Shown here piece after piece: positions 1 through 7,202 of a DNA stretch of 64,000 bases. The notes under the pieces are model-generated. The model made no database searches, was not told where the DNA came from, and worked only from the letters and a program-made list of their open reading frames with translations. The first letter of the stretch is position 1, and every line of letters starts with the position of its first letter. Location: assembly GCA_902362805.1 (NCBI GenBank), contig CABIXY010000006.1:1-64000 (forward strand). The letters are read 5' to 3'. Made by a program: the position numbers and the translations under genes. Source of the stretch: Eubacteriaceae bacterium (lineage in GTDB: Bacteria; Bacillota; Clostridia; Peptostreptococcales; Anaerovoracaceae).

Positions 1-82
1 TTTTTGTCGTTATTAACATTTTAACCGATTTAATAGATATGTGCTCTATTTTTTTAATTTACACCATTATACAGACTCTATC

Positions 83-134
83 GGATCACAAGACAAATCT
101 GCCTTAAAAGGCCAAAAAAGAGGATATTATGGCA
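83..134. repeat. Direct repeat copy 1 upstream of tmRNA
   Basis: Copy 1 of a 52-bp repeat whose second copy lies exactly 240 bp downstream at 323-374; the copies differ at about four positions. The arm AAATCTGCC near 95-104 can pair with GGCAGATTT at 131-139, so this copy can fold into a long hairpin. No reading frame is evident. It may be an intergenic repeat family or a duplicated regulatory stretch; its function is not recognisable. The rest of 1-446 holds no gene that I can support. Confidence 0.7.
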
Positions 135-322
135 GATTTTATAGAGTTAGATGGCAGTTGATGAAAAAATACAGTCTAATTTGGGAAAAATTAGACGAAA
201 AATAGAGCGCTTTGTTATGTAATGAAAATGTTATACATTGTCATGGCTTACACTCTTGTTAATTTTTGTAAAATAATAGGATATTATGTCATGAAAATCG
301 TAAAAATGAGTTGATTGCACCT

Positions 323-374
323 GGATTGCAAGACAAATCTGCCTTAAATGACCAAAAAAGAGGATATTATGGCA
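323..374. repeat. Direct repeat copy 2 upstream of tmRNA
   Basis: Second copy of the repeat at 83-134. The core from CAAGACAAATC to GATATTATGGCA is kept, but the arm that would close the hairpin has decayed. A shorter related piece, AGGATATTATGTCA, lies near 280-293. Confidence 0.7.
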
Positions 375-395
375 TTTTTACAGATTCGTAACGCC

Positions 396-418
396 CTAAT
401 ACCCTACCAGGGTATTAG
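396..418. promoter_or_regulatory. Palindrome, possible operator
   Basis: CTAATACCCT (396-405), three bases, then AGGGTATTAG (409-418): a perfect 10-bp inverted repeat. It ends 28 bp before the tmRNA -35 box. The TACCC/GGGTA arms resemble operators of small metal- or sulfide-sensing repressors, but no such gene is in the window, so the role is unknown. Confidence 0.35.
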
Positions 419-446
419 ATGGAAATATTTATATTAAGAAATGTAG

Positions 447-477
447 TTGACAAATCTCAAAAAGTGAATAATATAAT
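447..477 (+). promoter_or_regulatory. Probable ssrA promoter
   Basis: TTGACA at 447-452 and TATAAT at 472-477, with a 19-bp spacer (TAATAT at 469-474 would give 16 bp). Transcription would start near 484 and give a precursor with a leader of about 77 nt before mature tmRNA at 561. Confidence 0.6.
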
Positions 478-560
478 ATATAGAGGTTGTTGGCTCCGCC
501 GATGAGCATCGGATGACTGAGTGGCAACGCAGTAATTTCACAAATTAACTAGCATGATAT

Positions 561-932
561 GGGGGTGTAAAGGTTTCGACGGGGGTGTAGAAGCAAGGTA
601 AGCGAGCCGTAGTCGCCAAGTCTACGTTAAAAGTGGCCGTTTAAATATAAACGCTAAAGAAAAAACAAACTTCGCACCAATGGCAATCGCTGCGTAAGCA
701 GCATTAGCTGTGCGTGTCAGCTCCGGTTCACCTGTAGGCCGGAAATCTGGCATCGATTATACAGGAAAACTTTGCGCGAGTTCTCGGTAGCGTAAGGGAA
801 CAACGAGATAGCTGATCTGATAGCCTGCTGATGGGCGATCGGAGAAGCGAAATAACAAATCATTAGCTGCGCTCGGAGAAAGTCTTGTGGAAATGCTTTC
901 GGACGCGAGTTCGACTCTCGCCATCTCCACCA
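561..932 (+). ncRNA. ssrA: Transfer-messenger RNA (tmRNA)
   Basis: tmRNA rescues ribosomes stalled on broken mRNAs and tags the nascent peptide for proteolysis. The 5' end GGGGGTG (561-567) pairs over 7 bp with CATCTCC (922-928) to form the acceptor stem; discriminator A929 and CCA 930-932 follow, and GTTCGACTC just before is the T-loop. A resume codon GCT at 653 opens the tag frame AKEKTNFAPMAIAA, ending in TAA at 695-697. Length 372 nt is usual. The gene stays intact although two mobile elements are stacked at its 3' end, because both restore the CTCCACCA terminus. The exact resume codon is inferred. Confidence 0.95.
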
Positions 933-934
933 AA
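925..934. repeat. attL core (tmRNA 3' end copy)
   Basis: CTCCACCAAA, formed by the last 8 nt of tmRNA plus two bases. The same 10 bp occur at 44417-44426 at the end of the serine integrase gene, and CATCTCCACCAA (922-933) recurs at 60975-60986. I read these three copies as the junctions of two tandem integrated elements. The identity of the copies is seen directly; the att role is inferred. Confidence 0.75.
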
Positions 935-939
935 TAGTG

Positions 940-988
940 CAAATCCGAACTCTTTATTTTTCGTGAAACACTGTTTCGGATTTGTTTT
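940..988 (+). terminator. Rho-independent terminator after tmRNA
   Basis: CAAATCCGAA (940-949) and TTCGGATTTG (975-984) form a 10-bp stem with a long loop, followed by TTTT. It lies on the phage side of the attachment core, so the prophage appears to supply tmRNA with a new terminator. Confidence 0.6.
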
Positions 989-995
989 GATAGTA

Positions 996-1033
996 GAAGA
1001 AGTCTGACTTCGGTTAGGCTTCTTCTTTTTTCT
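996..1033 (+). terminator. Terminator converging on holin gene
   Basis: GAAGAAG (996-1002) pairs with CTTCTTC (1019-1025), followed by a run of six T on the plus strand. It overlaps the end of the minus-strand holin gene. In the excised circular phage it would lie directly after the extended integrase reading frame, whose stop would be TGA 1005-1007, so it may be the integrase terminator. Confidence 0.55.
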
Positions 1034-1280
1034 TTGGGGTCTCGTAAGTAAGAGCCTGAGTGGAATCTCCCACACCAGCGGTGGTCGGGTCGGTAACAAT
1101 ACCGAGGATAACCAGCACAGAGAACAGGGCGTTTACCACATCAATCAGCCTATTGCCGAGGTCTCCCAAATCAAGGGTGAACCCAAACACAGCGGCTATT
1201 ACCTGTACCAGCAAAAGAACCGCAGGAATGAGTGCGAGCCAAAAGGTCTTGTTCTTAATTCTTACTTTCCAGTTAATCAT
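1014..1280 (-). CDS. Phage holin
   Basis: Small membrane protein that permeabilises the host membrane so that the endolysin can reach the wall. 88 residues with a basic/aromatic start (NWKVRIKNKTFW), a hydrophobic segment at about 14-35, a short polar turn, a second hydrophobic segment at about 46-62, and a charged Lys/Glu tail. The two-segment pattern and the position directly after the endolysin fit the phi-LC3-type holins. GGAGG lies 8 nt before the ATG. It is the last gene of the late operon. Confidence 0.85.
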   Translation of the reverse strand: MINWKVRIKNKTFWLALIPAVLLLVQVIAAVFGFTLDLGDLGNRLIDVVNALFSVLVILGIVTDPTTAGVGDSTQALTYETPKKKEEA

Positions 1281-1297
1281 TGTCTTTTCCTCCCTTT

Positions 1298-2761
1298 TTA
1301 AAACAGCTTATTTACCTCAGCCTGAACAGCGTCATAGTCATAACCAGCCGCCGTCAGTCTATTTACACGGTCTTGTCCATTCCCCCAAGTAGACCAGCGA
1401 GAATCAGAGCAAGTGCCGTTGTAAATCTCCTTTGCGATTTCGGCATTGGATTTCTTCTTTGTACCACCGCTTCTGGAAGAAACACCCGTACCAGTCTTTG
1501 TGGTAACGAAAGCGTCAAACCCATCTGCTTTGAGTTTCTTAACCTGAGCGTCAGCATTGGCTTTCTTGCTGTATGCGCCCGTCTGTACCTTATACAGACC
1601 GTCAACCTGTACCACATAGGTATCATAGCCAGCGGCTTCGAGCTTCTTTACAAGAGCGTCAGCATTGGCTTTCTTAGAGAAAGCACCCGTCTGTACTCTA
1701 TAAAGCGTACCGCTTGTAGTAGAACCGCCCGAAGAAGTAGAAGAACTTCCGCCCAGCTTCTTTGTGACCTGTGCCGCAAGGTCTCCCAAACGACTGTACA
1801 GCCAATCTCCGGGGCAAGACTTGTTCGCAAACCATCTATGTACCGTAAGAACCATCTCATTAGATTTCGGCGAATAGTTAAGCGTTTTCGACTTATCCCC
1901 AAACCAAATCAGCTTGGTTTTGCCATTACGCTTACAAATGTCAACGCAGAGATTGATAAGAGACTGGTAGACCTTGTTGTTCATAGCGTAAGGTGCAGTC
2001 TTATCAGAAGCGCACTCAATCGTTACTGCTCTCTGGTCGTTCGCTTCGTTGGAAGAACACCAGCTACGATTTTTTTCCTCAACGCACAAAGCGATTTTAC
2101 CGTTCGTACCGATTGCGTAGTTACAGCTTGCGTCTCTGCCAGCAGGGAAACAAGCACAGATACTCTCTGCCGAGAGCTGACCTACAACACAGTGAGGTGT
2201 AATGCGGTCAATCGAATGGGTTCTCTTGCCTGAATGGTTCGGGCTGAGACCAGTGTAAGATACCAAAGAACTGTTACTCATTTTGATTTCCTCCTTTTCA
2301 TCGTAATCGGTTAAACTCCAATTTTCGATAACGGACATGAGGTTGTCCACATAATCGAGAGAAGTAGCATAACCATCAGCTTTGATATACTCAAGATATT
2401 CCCGAGGGTCGGTAACACCTTTGAGATTTGAGTAATTGGAGATATTGATAAAATCGAAATAGCCGATAACACCATTCTCCATGTCCTCGAATTTGCACCA
2501 CTGCATAGTGGAGCTGGTGTAGCTTCCGTCCGGGTTCTGCTCGCTACCTACTTTGTTGTAAATGCCGATACAGGTCTCACAGCGACCCTCACGGTATTTC
2601 AATCCGAAATAGTTATGAGCATTTACCGCAAGCTCGGAAGTACCGTAGCCGCTCTCCAAAATCGCTTGAGCGATAATTGGAGAGTAGACTTTGATACCGT
2701 AAAAGGGAGCGTGTTTTCGGACGAGAGCGGCAATCTGTTCAATGAACTCTTGCTTACTCAT
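1298..2761 (-). CDS. Modular endolysin: glucosaminidase plus amidase
   Basis: Peptidoglycan hydrolase for host lysis, 487 residues. Residues 1-150 resemble FlgJ-type glucosaminidase domains (AQAILESGYGTSELA, NYFGLK). Residues 165-335 form an amidase_2-type domain (HCVVGQLSAESIC, HRWFANKSCPGDWL with the zinc-binding His and Cys-region). Residues 347-425 carry two half-repeats of SPOR type (YRVQTGAFSKKANADALVKKL and YKVQTGAYSKKANADAQVKKL). Residues 437-487 are a Cpl-7-like wall-binding motif (WGNGQDRVNRLTAAGYDY). Two catalytic domains in one lysin are common in clostridial phages. It overlaps the upstream gene by 8 nt. Domain calls are from motif recognition. Confidence 0.9.
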   Translation of the reverse strand: MSKQEFIEQIAALVRKHAPFYGIKVYSPIIAQAILESGYGTSELAVNAHNYFGLKYREGRCETCIGIYNKVGSEQNPDGSYTSSTMQWCKFEDMENGVIGYFDFINISNYSNLKGVTDPREYLEYIKADGYATSLDYVDNLMSVIENWSLTDYDEKEEIKMSNSSLVSYTGLSPNHSGKRTHSIDRITPHCVVGQLSAESICACFPAGRDASCNYAIGTNGKIALCVEEKNRSWCSSNEANDQRAVTIECASDKTAPYAMNNKVYQSLINLCVDICKRNGKTKLIWFGDKSKTLNYSPKSNEMVLTVHRWFANKSCPGDWLYSRLGDLAAQVTKKLGGSSSTSSGGSTTSGTLYRVQTGAFSKKANADALVKKLEAAGYDTYVVQVDGLYKVQTGAYSKKANADAQVKKLKADGFDAFVTTKTGTGVSSRSGGTKKKSNAEIAKEIYNGTCSDSRWSTWGNGQDRVNRLTAAGYDYDAVQAEVNKLF

Positions 2762-3083
2762 GCAATTCGCCCTCCTTCAACAGAGGTAATCTCTCAACCT
2801 CTTTCATAATCTTTTCTGCTGTACCGTTGCCGCCGAGCTTCTTGTAAGGAACGAACAAGTAATCGTGAAGATTCTCGTAATCGTCCTTCGTTATGTACCC
2901 CTGTTTGATGTAACAAGCCCCGAGATAACAAATGCGGTCATGTCCGAGACCCTTCAACATCTGACTTTCTGCACTTTCCTTATTGTCCTTTCTCTGAATG
3001 AGATTGGTAAGAAAAGCCCAAAATCCTGTACTTGCGAAGACTGCACCAACGATACTGACAATGAGTGTCTGTTCTGAAATCAT
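2754..3083 (-). CDS. Small phage membrane protein of lysis region
   Basis: 109 residues from the ATG at 3083, chosen over the one at 3098 because GGAGG sits 7 nt before it. One hydrophobic segment (about residues 5-24), then a charged cytoplasmic part. Genes like this commonly sit beside the endolysin in clostridial phages and may assist holin function, but the function is not established. Confidence 0.7.
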   Translation of the reverse strand: MISEQTLIVSIVGAVFASTGFWAFLTNLIQRKDNKESAESQMLKGLGHDRICYLGACYIKQGYITKDDYENLHDYLFVPYKKLGGNGTAEKIMKEVERLPLLKEGELHE

Positions 3084-3142
3084 GTCAGTGTCCTCCATTT
3101 TTAATAGTGAGGGAGAGCCGGGAGACCGACCCTCCCTGTGCC

Positions 3143-3271
3143 TTACTCAACGATAAGGTCTTCCAGTTCGAGGTCAATCAGAACCTCACGAACCTTCGGT
3201 TTGATAACCTCGGGAACGCTTGCGAAATCCCTCTTGCCCTTTACGATAAGAGCGGCGTAAATAACTGCCAT
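3143..3271 (-). CDS. Small protein resembling the next gene (CD1375-like)
   Basis: 42 residues starting MAVIYAALIVKGKRDFASVP. It has the same plan as the neighbour at 3333-3437 (xxIYxALIxKG then a short helix rich in Lys/Glu), so the two are probably paralogues. AAGGAGG lies 8-9 nt before the ATG. Such small proteins follow the tail genes in many clostridial phages; function unknown. Confidence 0.7.
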   Translation of the reverse strand: MAVIYAALIVKGKRDFASVPEVIKPKVREVLIDLELEDLIVE

Positions 3272-3332
3272 TTCTCGCACCTCCTTCCTACGAAGAAAAA
3301 TCAGCCAGCTACCGAAAATATTGAGGAACATT

Positions 3333-3437
3333 TTACTGCTCCTCCAACAGCTTCTTGACTTCATCACGAAGCTGTGCTGGAACATCGTCAATGGTTTTAA
3401 TGCCCTTCTGAATGAGGGCTACATAAATCTTTGCCAT
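3333..3437 (-). CDS. CD1375-like small phage protein
   Basis: 34 residues, MAKIYVALIQKG then TIDDVPAQLRDEV and LLEEQ. Matches the short CD1375-type proteins found between tail and lysis genes. A GGAGG site precedes the ATG. It lies between the tail-side gene ending at 3439 and its paralogue at 3143-3271. Function unknown. Confidence 0.75.
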   Translation of the reverse strand: MAKIYVALIQKGIKTIDDVPAQLRDEVKKLLEEQ

Positions 3438-3438
3438 C

Positions 3439-3771
3439 TTACATACCTCCCAAAATCATTTCGTACACTTCTGCAAGTGCCACCTGTACATCGGTCAGTC
3501 CGTTGGTGTTCGCTGTGATAACCTCAAGAATCTTTTCCTGTTGGGTCTTTTCACGGAACGCCAGATAGAATGTACCGTCAGCCCATTCCATCTGCTGAAT
3601 GAAGACCATATCCTTGAAGGTCTCCTCTGTTTCACCATCGGAAACAGTCATAGTGGAGAGGTTATTCTCAAAAATACTCTCGTCCACCTTTTCAGTGCTT
3701 ACGAAATTGTCACCGTTCTTATCAAGCCCGGTCAGCTTTCTTCCGTCAGCAAGGGTGATTGTGTACTGCAT
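3439..3771 (-). CDS. Phage protein of unknown function
   Basis: 110 residues, probably beta-rich at the start (MQYTITLADGRKLTGL), with a helical end (ILEVITANTNGLTDVQVALAEVYEMI). AAAGGAGG lies 8 nt before the ATG, inside the end of the reverse transcriptase gene, with which it overlaps by 40 nt. The C-terminal phrase resembles small tail-associated proteins that precede the CD1375-like gene. I do not recognise a function. Confidence 0.7.
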   Translation of the reverse strand: MQYTITLADGRKLTGLDKNGDNFVSTEKVDESIFENNLSTMTVSDGETEETFKDMVFIQQMEWADGTFYLAFREKTQQEKILEVITANTNGLTDVQVALAEVYEMILGGM

Positions 3772-5003
3772 TTTGTTACCTCCTTTAATTGATTAAACAA
3801 TATATCCATGTTACTTCGTTGCCGCTTACTCATTATCTTGTAATGATTCTTGAACCACGATTTGTACCAGTCTGTGAACTCCTTTTCCGTCAGTTTCGGT
3901 GCGAGCTTCTTCATTTTTCTTCTCATAGCGGTAAGCCGCTTCGGGTTGATTTTCTGAATAACTCTACCTGTATCTGTCAGAGAGTATTGAACCTGTAGGT
4001 ATCTCCAATGCTCGGACAATTTGCAAATCCTCGTCTTGTGAGTATTCACCGTGATACCGAGTTCACCAGCTATCTCAATGATTTCCTCAAGAAGCTCCTC
4101 TAAGAACTCTTTGCTCTCATGGATTGCGTAACTATCGTCCATGTAGCGACCATAGAACTTTACACCCTTGACAATCTTCACATAATTGTCAATCCTTATC
4201 GGATAAGAAATACCAGCGGTTTGTGCCACTTGGTCTCCGATATTTAGGTGCTTCGCCATGAACTTTTCACCTGTAAGCAATTTCTTGTCGATGTTTTGAT
4301 GAATTAAAGAATTGAACAGCCTGTTAAGACAGTTCTCATATTCATCATCGCTCATGTACGACACATCGACACGAGACCTCTCCACGGTTTTACGCAACAA
4401 CCAGCGTGAGTGTTCATTGGTTACATACTTCTCAAACAATCTCATCAACACATCATGTCTGATGTTATCGTAGTATTTTGAGAAATCTATCAAGAGGATA
4501 TAACCATCATTTGAACCATGTCTCATGTAGTATTTATGAAGATGAGTTACCAATCGCCGCCGAGTGAAGTCAATCCCTTTTCCCTTGATACTTGCGCCAT
4601 TGTCGTATATCAAGAATTTTTCAACAGAAGGATTCAACACCTCGTCACATAAAGCGTGTTTTATAATCCTATCTTGAATCTGCTCACCCGTTATTCTGCG
4701 AATATTACCTCTTTCATGTATGGTGAAATTGGTTGTCGGTAAAAACTCGTATGTCATATTCTCAAGGTCTTTCTGTATCTTTGTCAGCTCCAAGAGATAA
4801 TTCATTTCAAACTTTTGTACTTGTGGTTTCCAATCACTACCTTTCTTAGCTCTTTTGTAAGCGTCATAGAGCGCATTTCCATCAAATATCTCACGCTTAT
4901 AACCTCTGCTCTCGTAAGAGGAGGTGTCGTGTTTAGCATTTACCATATACGGAAGGACAATCTCTCCTTTCTCTGTCTGTGAAACGCTCAATAGGCTATT
5001 CAA
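3732..5003 (-). CDS. DGR reverse transcriptase
   Basis: Copies the template RNA into mutagenised cDNA for diversity-generating retrohoming. 423 residues. Fingers/palm motifs are visible: LIDFSKYYDNIRHDVL with the first catalytic Asp near 173, GDQVAQ at 256-261 where DGR enzymes usually have GxxxSQ, and the YMDD box at 287-290. The N-terminal region (YDAYKRAKKG, TYEFLPTTNF) matches DGR and related small bacterial RTs, and there is no maturase or endonuclease domain as in group II introns. The apparent start is TTG at 5003, overlapping the avd stop codon, so translation is probably coupled; ATG 4943 is the alternative. Template and accessory gene lie directly upstream. Confidence 0.93.
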   Translation of the reverse strand: MNSLLSVSQTEKGEIVLPYMVNAKHDTSSYESRGYKREIFDGNALYDAYKRAKKGSDWKPQVQKFEMNYLLELTKIQKDLENMTYEFLPTTNFTIHERGNIRRITGEQIQDRIIKHALCDEVLNPSVEKFLIYDNGASIKGKGIDFTRRRLVTHLHKYYMRHGSNDGYILLIDFSKYYDNIRHDVLMRLFEKYVTNEHSRWLLRKTVERSRVDVSYMSDDEYENCLNRLFNSLIHQNIDKKLLTGEKFMAKHLNIGDQVAQTAGISYPIRIDNYVKIVKGVKFYGRYMDDSYAIHESKEFLEELLEEIIEIAGELGITVNTHKTRICKLSEHWRYLQVQYSLTDTGRVIQKINPKRLTAMRRKMKKLAPKLTEKEFTDWYKSWFKNHYKIMSKRQRSNMDILFNQLKEVTKCSTQSPLLTEES

Positions 5004-5631
5004 TCACAGAATCGAAATCGGGGCGAACGCCATTAGAGTTACTGGCGTTGTTGTAGTTCGCATTACCGTTGTTGTTGACATTGGCGAAATTGGAAGCGGA
5101 ATCAGAGATTGCCCTCTTAAATTTATTGTCTGACTTTCTCCAACCTTTGAGAAGATTTATCTCAGTCTGTATCATGTCAGCAAAACGAAGATATTTGTTC
5201 ACATCAACAGGGAGAGTTTCAATCGCATACTGCAATTCCTGTGTCAATCTGTAACACTGTCCGATAGCTCTGTCTTGATGTATTCTCCGTTCAATAAGCT
5301 CCTCCATACAGGTTGGGTAAATGCTGTTTGCAACGAATACCTCCTCACAGATAGAGCGTAAACAATCAACAACGGTCTGTCTCTCATCTACAATGAACCA
5401 TTCATCAAAGGCTTTGTTTTTCGCCATGAGCTTTTCATATCGGGCTTTTTCTTCGGGTGTAAGTTCCTCGAATGTCTTATCGCCGAACATCTTCATAGCT
5501 TTCTTTTCGGCTCGTTCAAGGTCGTACCCGAAATCTCTAAGCAGTAAATCTGTGACTTCTTTTCTCATTTTGTAGAAGTGATGGAACACTTCAAACTGTG
5601 ACACTTTTCGTTTTGACTTTAATACTGACAT
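4996..5631 (-). CDS. Avd-like DGR accessory protein with template repeat as its tail
   Basis: Accessory variability determinant that binds the RT and template RNA. 211 residues. Residues 1-175 look like a helical bundle; phrases such as RRIHQDRAIGQCYRLTQEL, LPVDVNKYLRFAD and LLKGWRKSDNKFKR match Avd-like four-helix proteins. It is longer than the usual ~125 residues. The last ~35 residues are asparagine-rich (NVNNNGNANYNNASNSN) because they are read from the template repeat. GGAGG lies before the ATG. The stop TAG overlaps the RT start. Whether the Asn-rich tail has any protein role is unknown. Confidence 0.9.
   Translation of the reverse strand: MSVLKSKRKVSQFEVFHHFYKMRKEVTDLLLRDFGYDLERAEKKAMKMFGDKTFEELTPEEKARYEKLMAKNKAFDEWFIVDERQTVVDCLRSICEEVFVANSIYPTCMEELIERRIHQDRAIGQCYRLTQELQYAIETLPVDVNKYLRFADMIQTEINLLKGWRKSDNKFKRAISDSASNFANVNNNGNANYNNASNSNGVRPDFDSVIE
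5019..5101 (-). repeat. DGR template repeat (TR)
   Basis: 83 bp, inside the avd reading frame and just upstream of the RT. On the coding strand it has 24 adenines, 22 of them in eleven AAC/AAT codons whose randomisation at the first two bases cannot make a stop codon. It aligns without gaps to 5687-5769 and 31879-31958; all mismatches fall on these adenines. Unlike the variable copies it has no GC hairpin downstream, as expected for the unchanging donor. Confidence 0.95.
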
Positions 5632-5645
5632 TGATTACCTCCTCA

Positions 5646-5666
5646 TGCGCCCCACAAGGGGGCGCA
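5646..5666 (-). promoter_or_regulatory. Hairpin after VR1 (probable retrohoming signal)
   Basis: TGCGCCCC (5646-5653), loop of 5, GGGGCGCA (5659-5666): a perfect 8-bp stem that ends 3 nt beyond the stop codon of target gene 1. No T-run follows on the minus strand, so it is unlikely to be a terminator. In the phage BPP-1 system a hairpin just after the variable repeat is required for efficient retrohoming; the same role is inferred here. Confidence 0.8.
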
Positions 5667-5669
5667 GAT

Positions 5670-6542
5670 TTAAGATATTGCGAAAGCGGGGCGAACGCCA
5701 AGAGAGTCACTGGCGTAGTAGTAGTACGCACGACCGTAGTAGTTGACACTGGCGAAATTGGAAGCGGAAATAACATCTCTCAGCCACCATGTCGCTCTGT
5801 TGCAAATCCTGCTCGGCTCATGCTGGAATAGTGGCAACTGGCTTTTTTCCACACGGTAATTGTTCGGAACAGTAGTACCATCGGAAACAGGGCTGAAAAC
5901 GCCATTACCGTAAACCATGTGTTCGCACATCAGGTCAACTTCGCTGTCGCACCATGCACCAGCAGAAGCCCTACCATTGGAAACTGCGTTCGAGAGATAA
6001 ATTCTCTTGGAGAGAACATGACCGCTGAACGCCGCCTTGATGGTAGTTTTCGCCTGAGCCAGCCCTTCTTTGTACATCTTCGAGTTTACATACGCACCTG
6101 TAGTGGTATTTGTATCATTCATGACATGATTGTACAGACAAGTATCAGGGACAAGCACGACATGATGTTTTGTACACTCCGTATCACCGCAATGCAGATA
6201 ATAGTCAAACGCCGCAATACGATACACTACATCATTGATAGTCCAGTAATCACCGATGTACATATCCTCGAAAGTACCAGCGGAAATTGCGCTATACTGA
6301 GCTGTAGTCACAGATGTACCCAGCGACTTACCACGATAGATTGCATTGTGCGCTCCTGCGTTATTGAAAAGCAGAGGGGCAATCTTATCTTCCGTACCTT
6401 CGACTGTTTTTGCCTTAAAATTGGCAAAAGTCATTTTCTTCAATCCTGCGCCATCGTGAACCAGTACGAGATTATCGTCAGCAATGGTTTCAATGGCGGC
6501 AAGGTCTGTTGCCTTTTTGGTTTCAATGCTAATAGCACTCAT
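5670..6542 (-). CDS. DGR target 1: tail-tip protein with variable lectin-like domain
   Basis: Probable receptor-binding tail protein, 290 residues. The N-terminal part (to about residue 50) looks like a tail attachment segment. From about residue 85 it carries a DUF6273-like, C-type-lectin-type fold (YIGDYWTINDVVYRIAAFDYY, LSKRIYLSNAVSN, TWWLRDV, GVRPAFAIS). The variable repeat covers residues 259-286 and is tyrosine-rich (VNYYGRAYYYYASD). The gene follows the baseplate genes and directly precedes avd. AAGGAGG lies before the ATG. The receptor role is inferred from position and from known DGR phages. Confidence 0.88.
   Translation of the reverse strand: MSAISIETKKATDLAAIETIADDNLVLVHDGAGLKKMTFANFKAKTVEGTEDKIAPLLFNNAGAHNAIYRGKSLGTSVTTAQYSAISAGTFEDMYIGDYWTINDVVYRIAAFDYYLHCGDTECTKHHVVLVPDTCLYNHVMNDTNTTTGAYVNSKMYKEGLAQAKTTIKAAFSGHVLSKRIYLSNAVSNGRASAGAWCDSEVDLMCEHMVYGNGVFSPVSDGTTVPNNYRVEKSQLPLFQHEPSRICNRATWWLRDVISASNFASVNYYGRAYYYYASDSLGVRPAFAIS
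5687..5769 (-). repeat. DGR variable repeat 1 (VR1)
   Basis: Aligns to the template repeat over 83 bp with 11 substitutions, all at template adenines (A to G, C or T) and none at the other 59 positions. It encodes the last variable stretch of the tail-tip protein. The downstream flank and hairpin at 5646-5666 mark the homing end. Confidence 0.95.
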
Positions 6543-6545
6543 GAT

Positions 6546-7202
6546 TTATACCTCCTTAAATTTCCAATCAGCTACGATTGCATTTCCTAAATCATCGGTA
6601 AGAATTGTGCTTTCATCATCAACTACGAGAGGTGCTGTGAAGTCATTCTGAATAGTCATGTATTCGAGAGCCGCCAGCCTTTCGTCCACCTCTGTAAGCT
6701 GATTCTGCAAGCTACCAGCTACATCTTCCGATAACTGGTCTTTGATGGAATCAAACCATGTATCAAACGCCGCTTTCTGCTGACTTTCATAGGTAGTCAT
6801 GCGCTGTTCATACGCCTGTTCCATCTCTGTGAGATTTTTGTCCGTGGTCGATTTCAAACCATTGATGTATGTAACGAAGGAATCGTATTCCGTATTGGTA
6901 AGCTCCCTCACATTTTCAACTACATCTTCGGCAGAATCTTCAAAGAGCTGTTGCTGTGTAGTGAAATAGGTCTGAAACTCTTGATACAGGTCTGTTCCGT
7001 CTTCCAAAGCAGACATGATGTAGTTCAATGCCTGATTCATACGGTTTGCGTCATTCGCACCGAAGAACGATTTTTCCTTATTGGTATAGGTTGTATCATC
7101 ACGAAATGAAACCGTACCGTCAGGATTGTCGATTTGCGTATAACGCTTTAACCCGTCCCACACAGCGTCCGTGTAATCAGTGGGTAATAGTGTCCACGAC
7201 AT
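6546..7202 (-). CDS. Tail/baseplate protein with long helical region
   Basis: 218 residues. Starts MSWTLLPTDYTDAVWDGLKRY, then GANDANRMNQALNYIMSAL, then a long acidic coiled-coil-like region (about 70-180, repeated LTEMEQAYEQRMTTYESQ type helices), then a small beta end (DDLGNAIVADWKF). This layout is typical of tail-fibre connector proteins just upstream of the receptor-binding gene. Stop and next start are 3 nt apart. Exact role not recognised. Confidence 0.75.
   Translation of the reverse strand: MSWTLLPTDYTDAVWDGLKRYTQIDNPDGTVSFRDDTTYTNKEKSFFGANDANRMNQALNYIMSALEDGTDLYQEFQTYFTTQQQLFEDSAEDVVENVRELTNTEYDSFVTYINGLKSTTDKNLTEMEQAYEQRMTTYESQQKAAFDTWFDSIKDQLSEDVAGSLQNQLTEVDERLAALEYMTIQNDFTAPLVVDDESTILTDDLGNAIVADWKFKEV

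Noticed and set aside
396..418. Palindrome considered as binding site of a CsoR-type repressor
   Set aside because: Only arm resemblance; no repressor or metal/sulfide gene in the window, so kept as an unassigned palindrome.
863..1099. Minus-strand frame across the tmRNA 3' end (GESRTRVR-type peptide)
   Set aside because: Typical false frame read from the T-arm of tRNA-like genes.
1280..2233. 317-codon plus-strand frame opposite the endolysin
   Set aside because: No start signal; the minus frame encodes recognisable lysin domains.
3732..5003. Reverse transcriptase considered as retron or group II intron
   Set aside because: No msr/msd-type RNA, no maturase or endonuclease domain; a template/variable repeat pair with adenine-only differences fits DGR.
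5646..5666. Hairpin considered as terminator of the tail-tip gene
   Set aside because: No T-run on the minus strand, and an equivalent hairpin stands at the same spacing behind the remote variable repeat.
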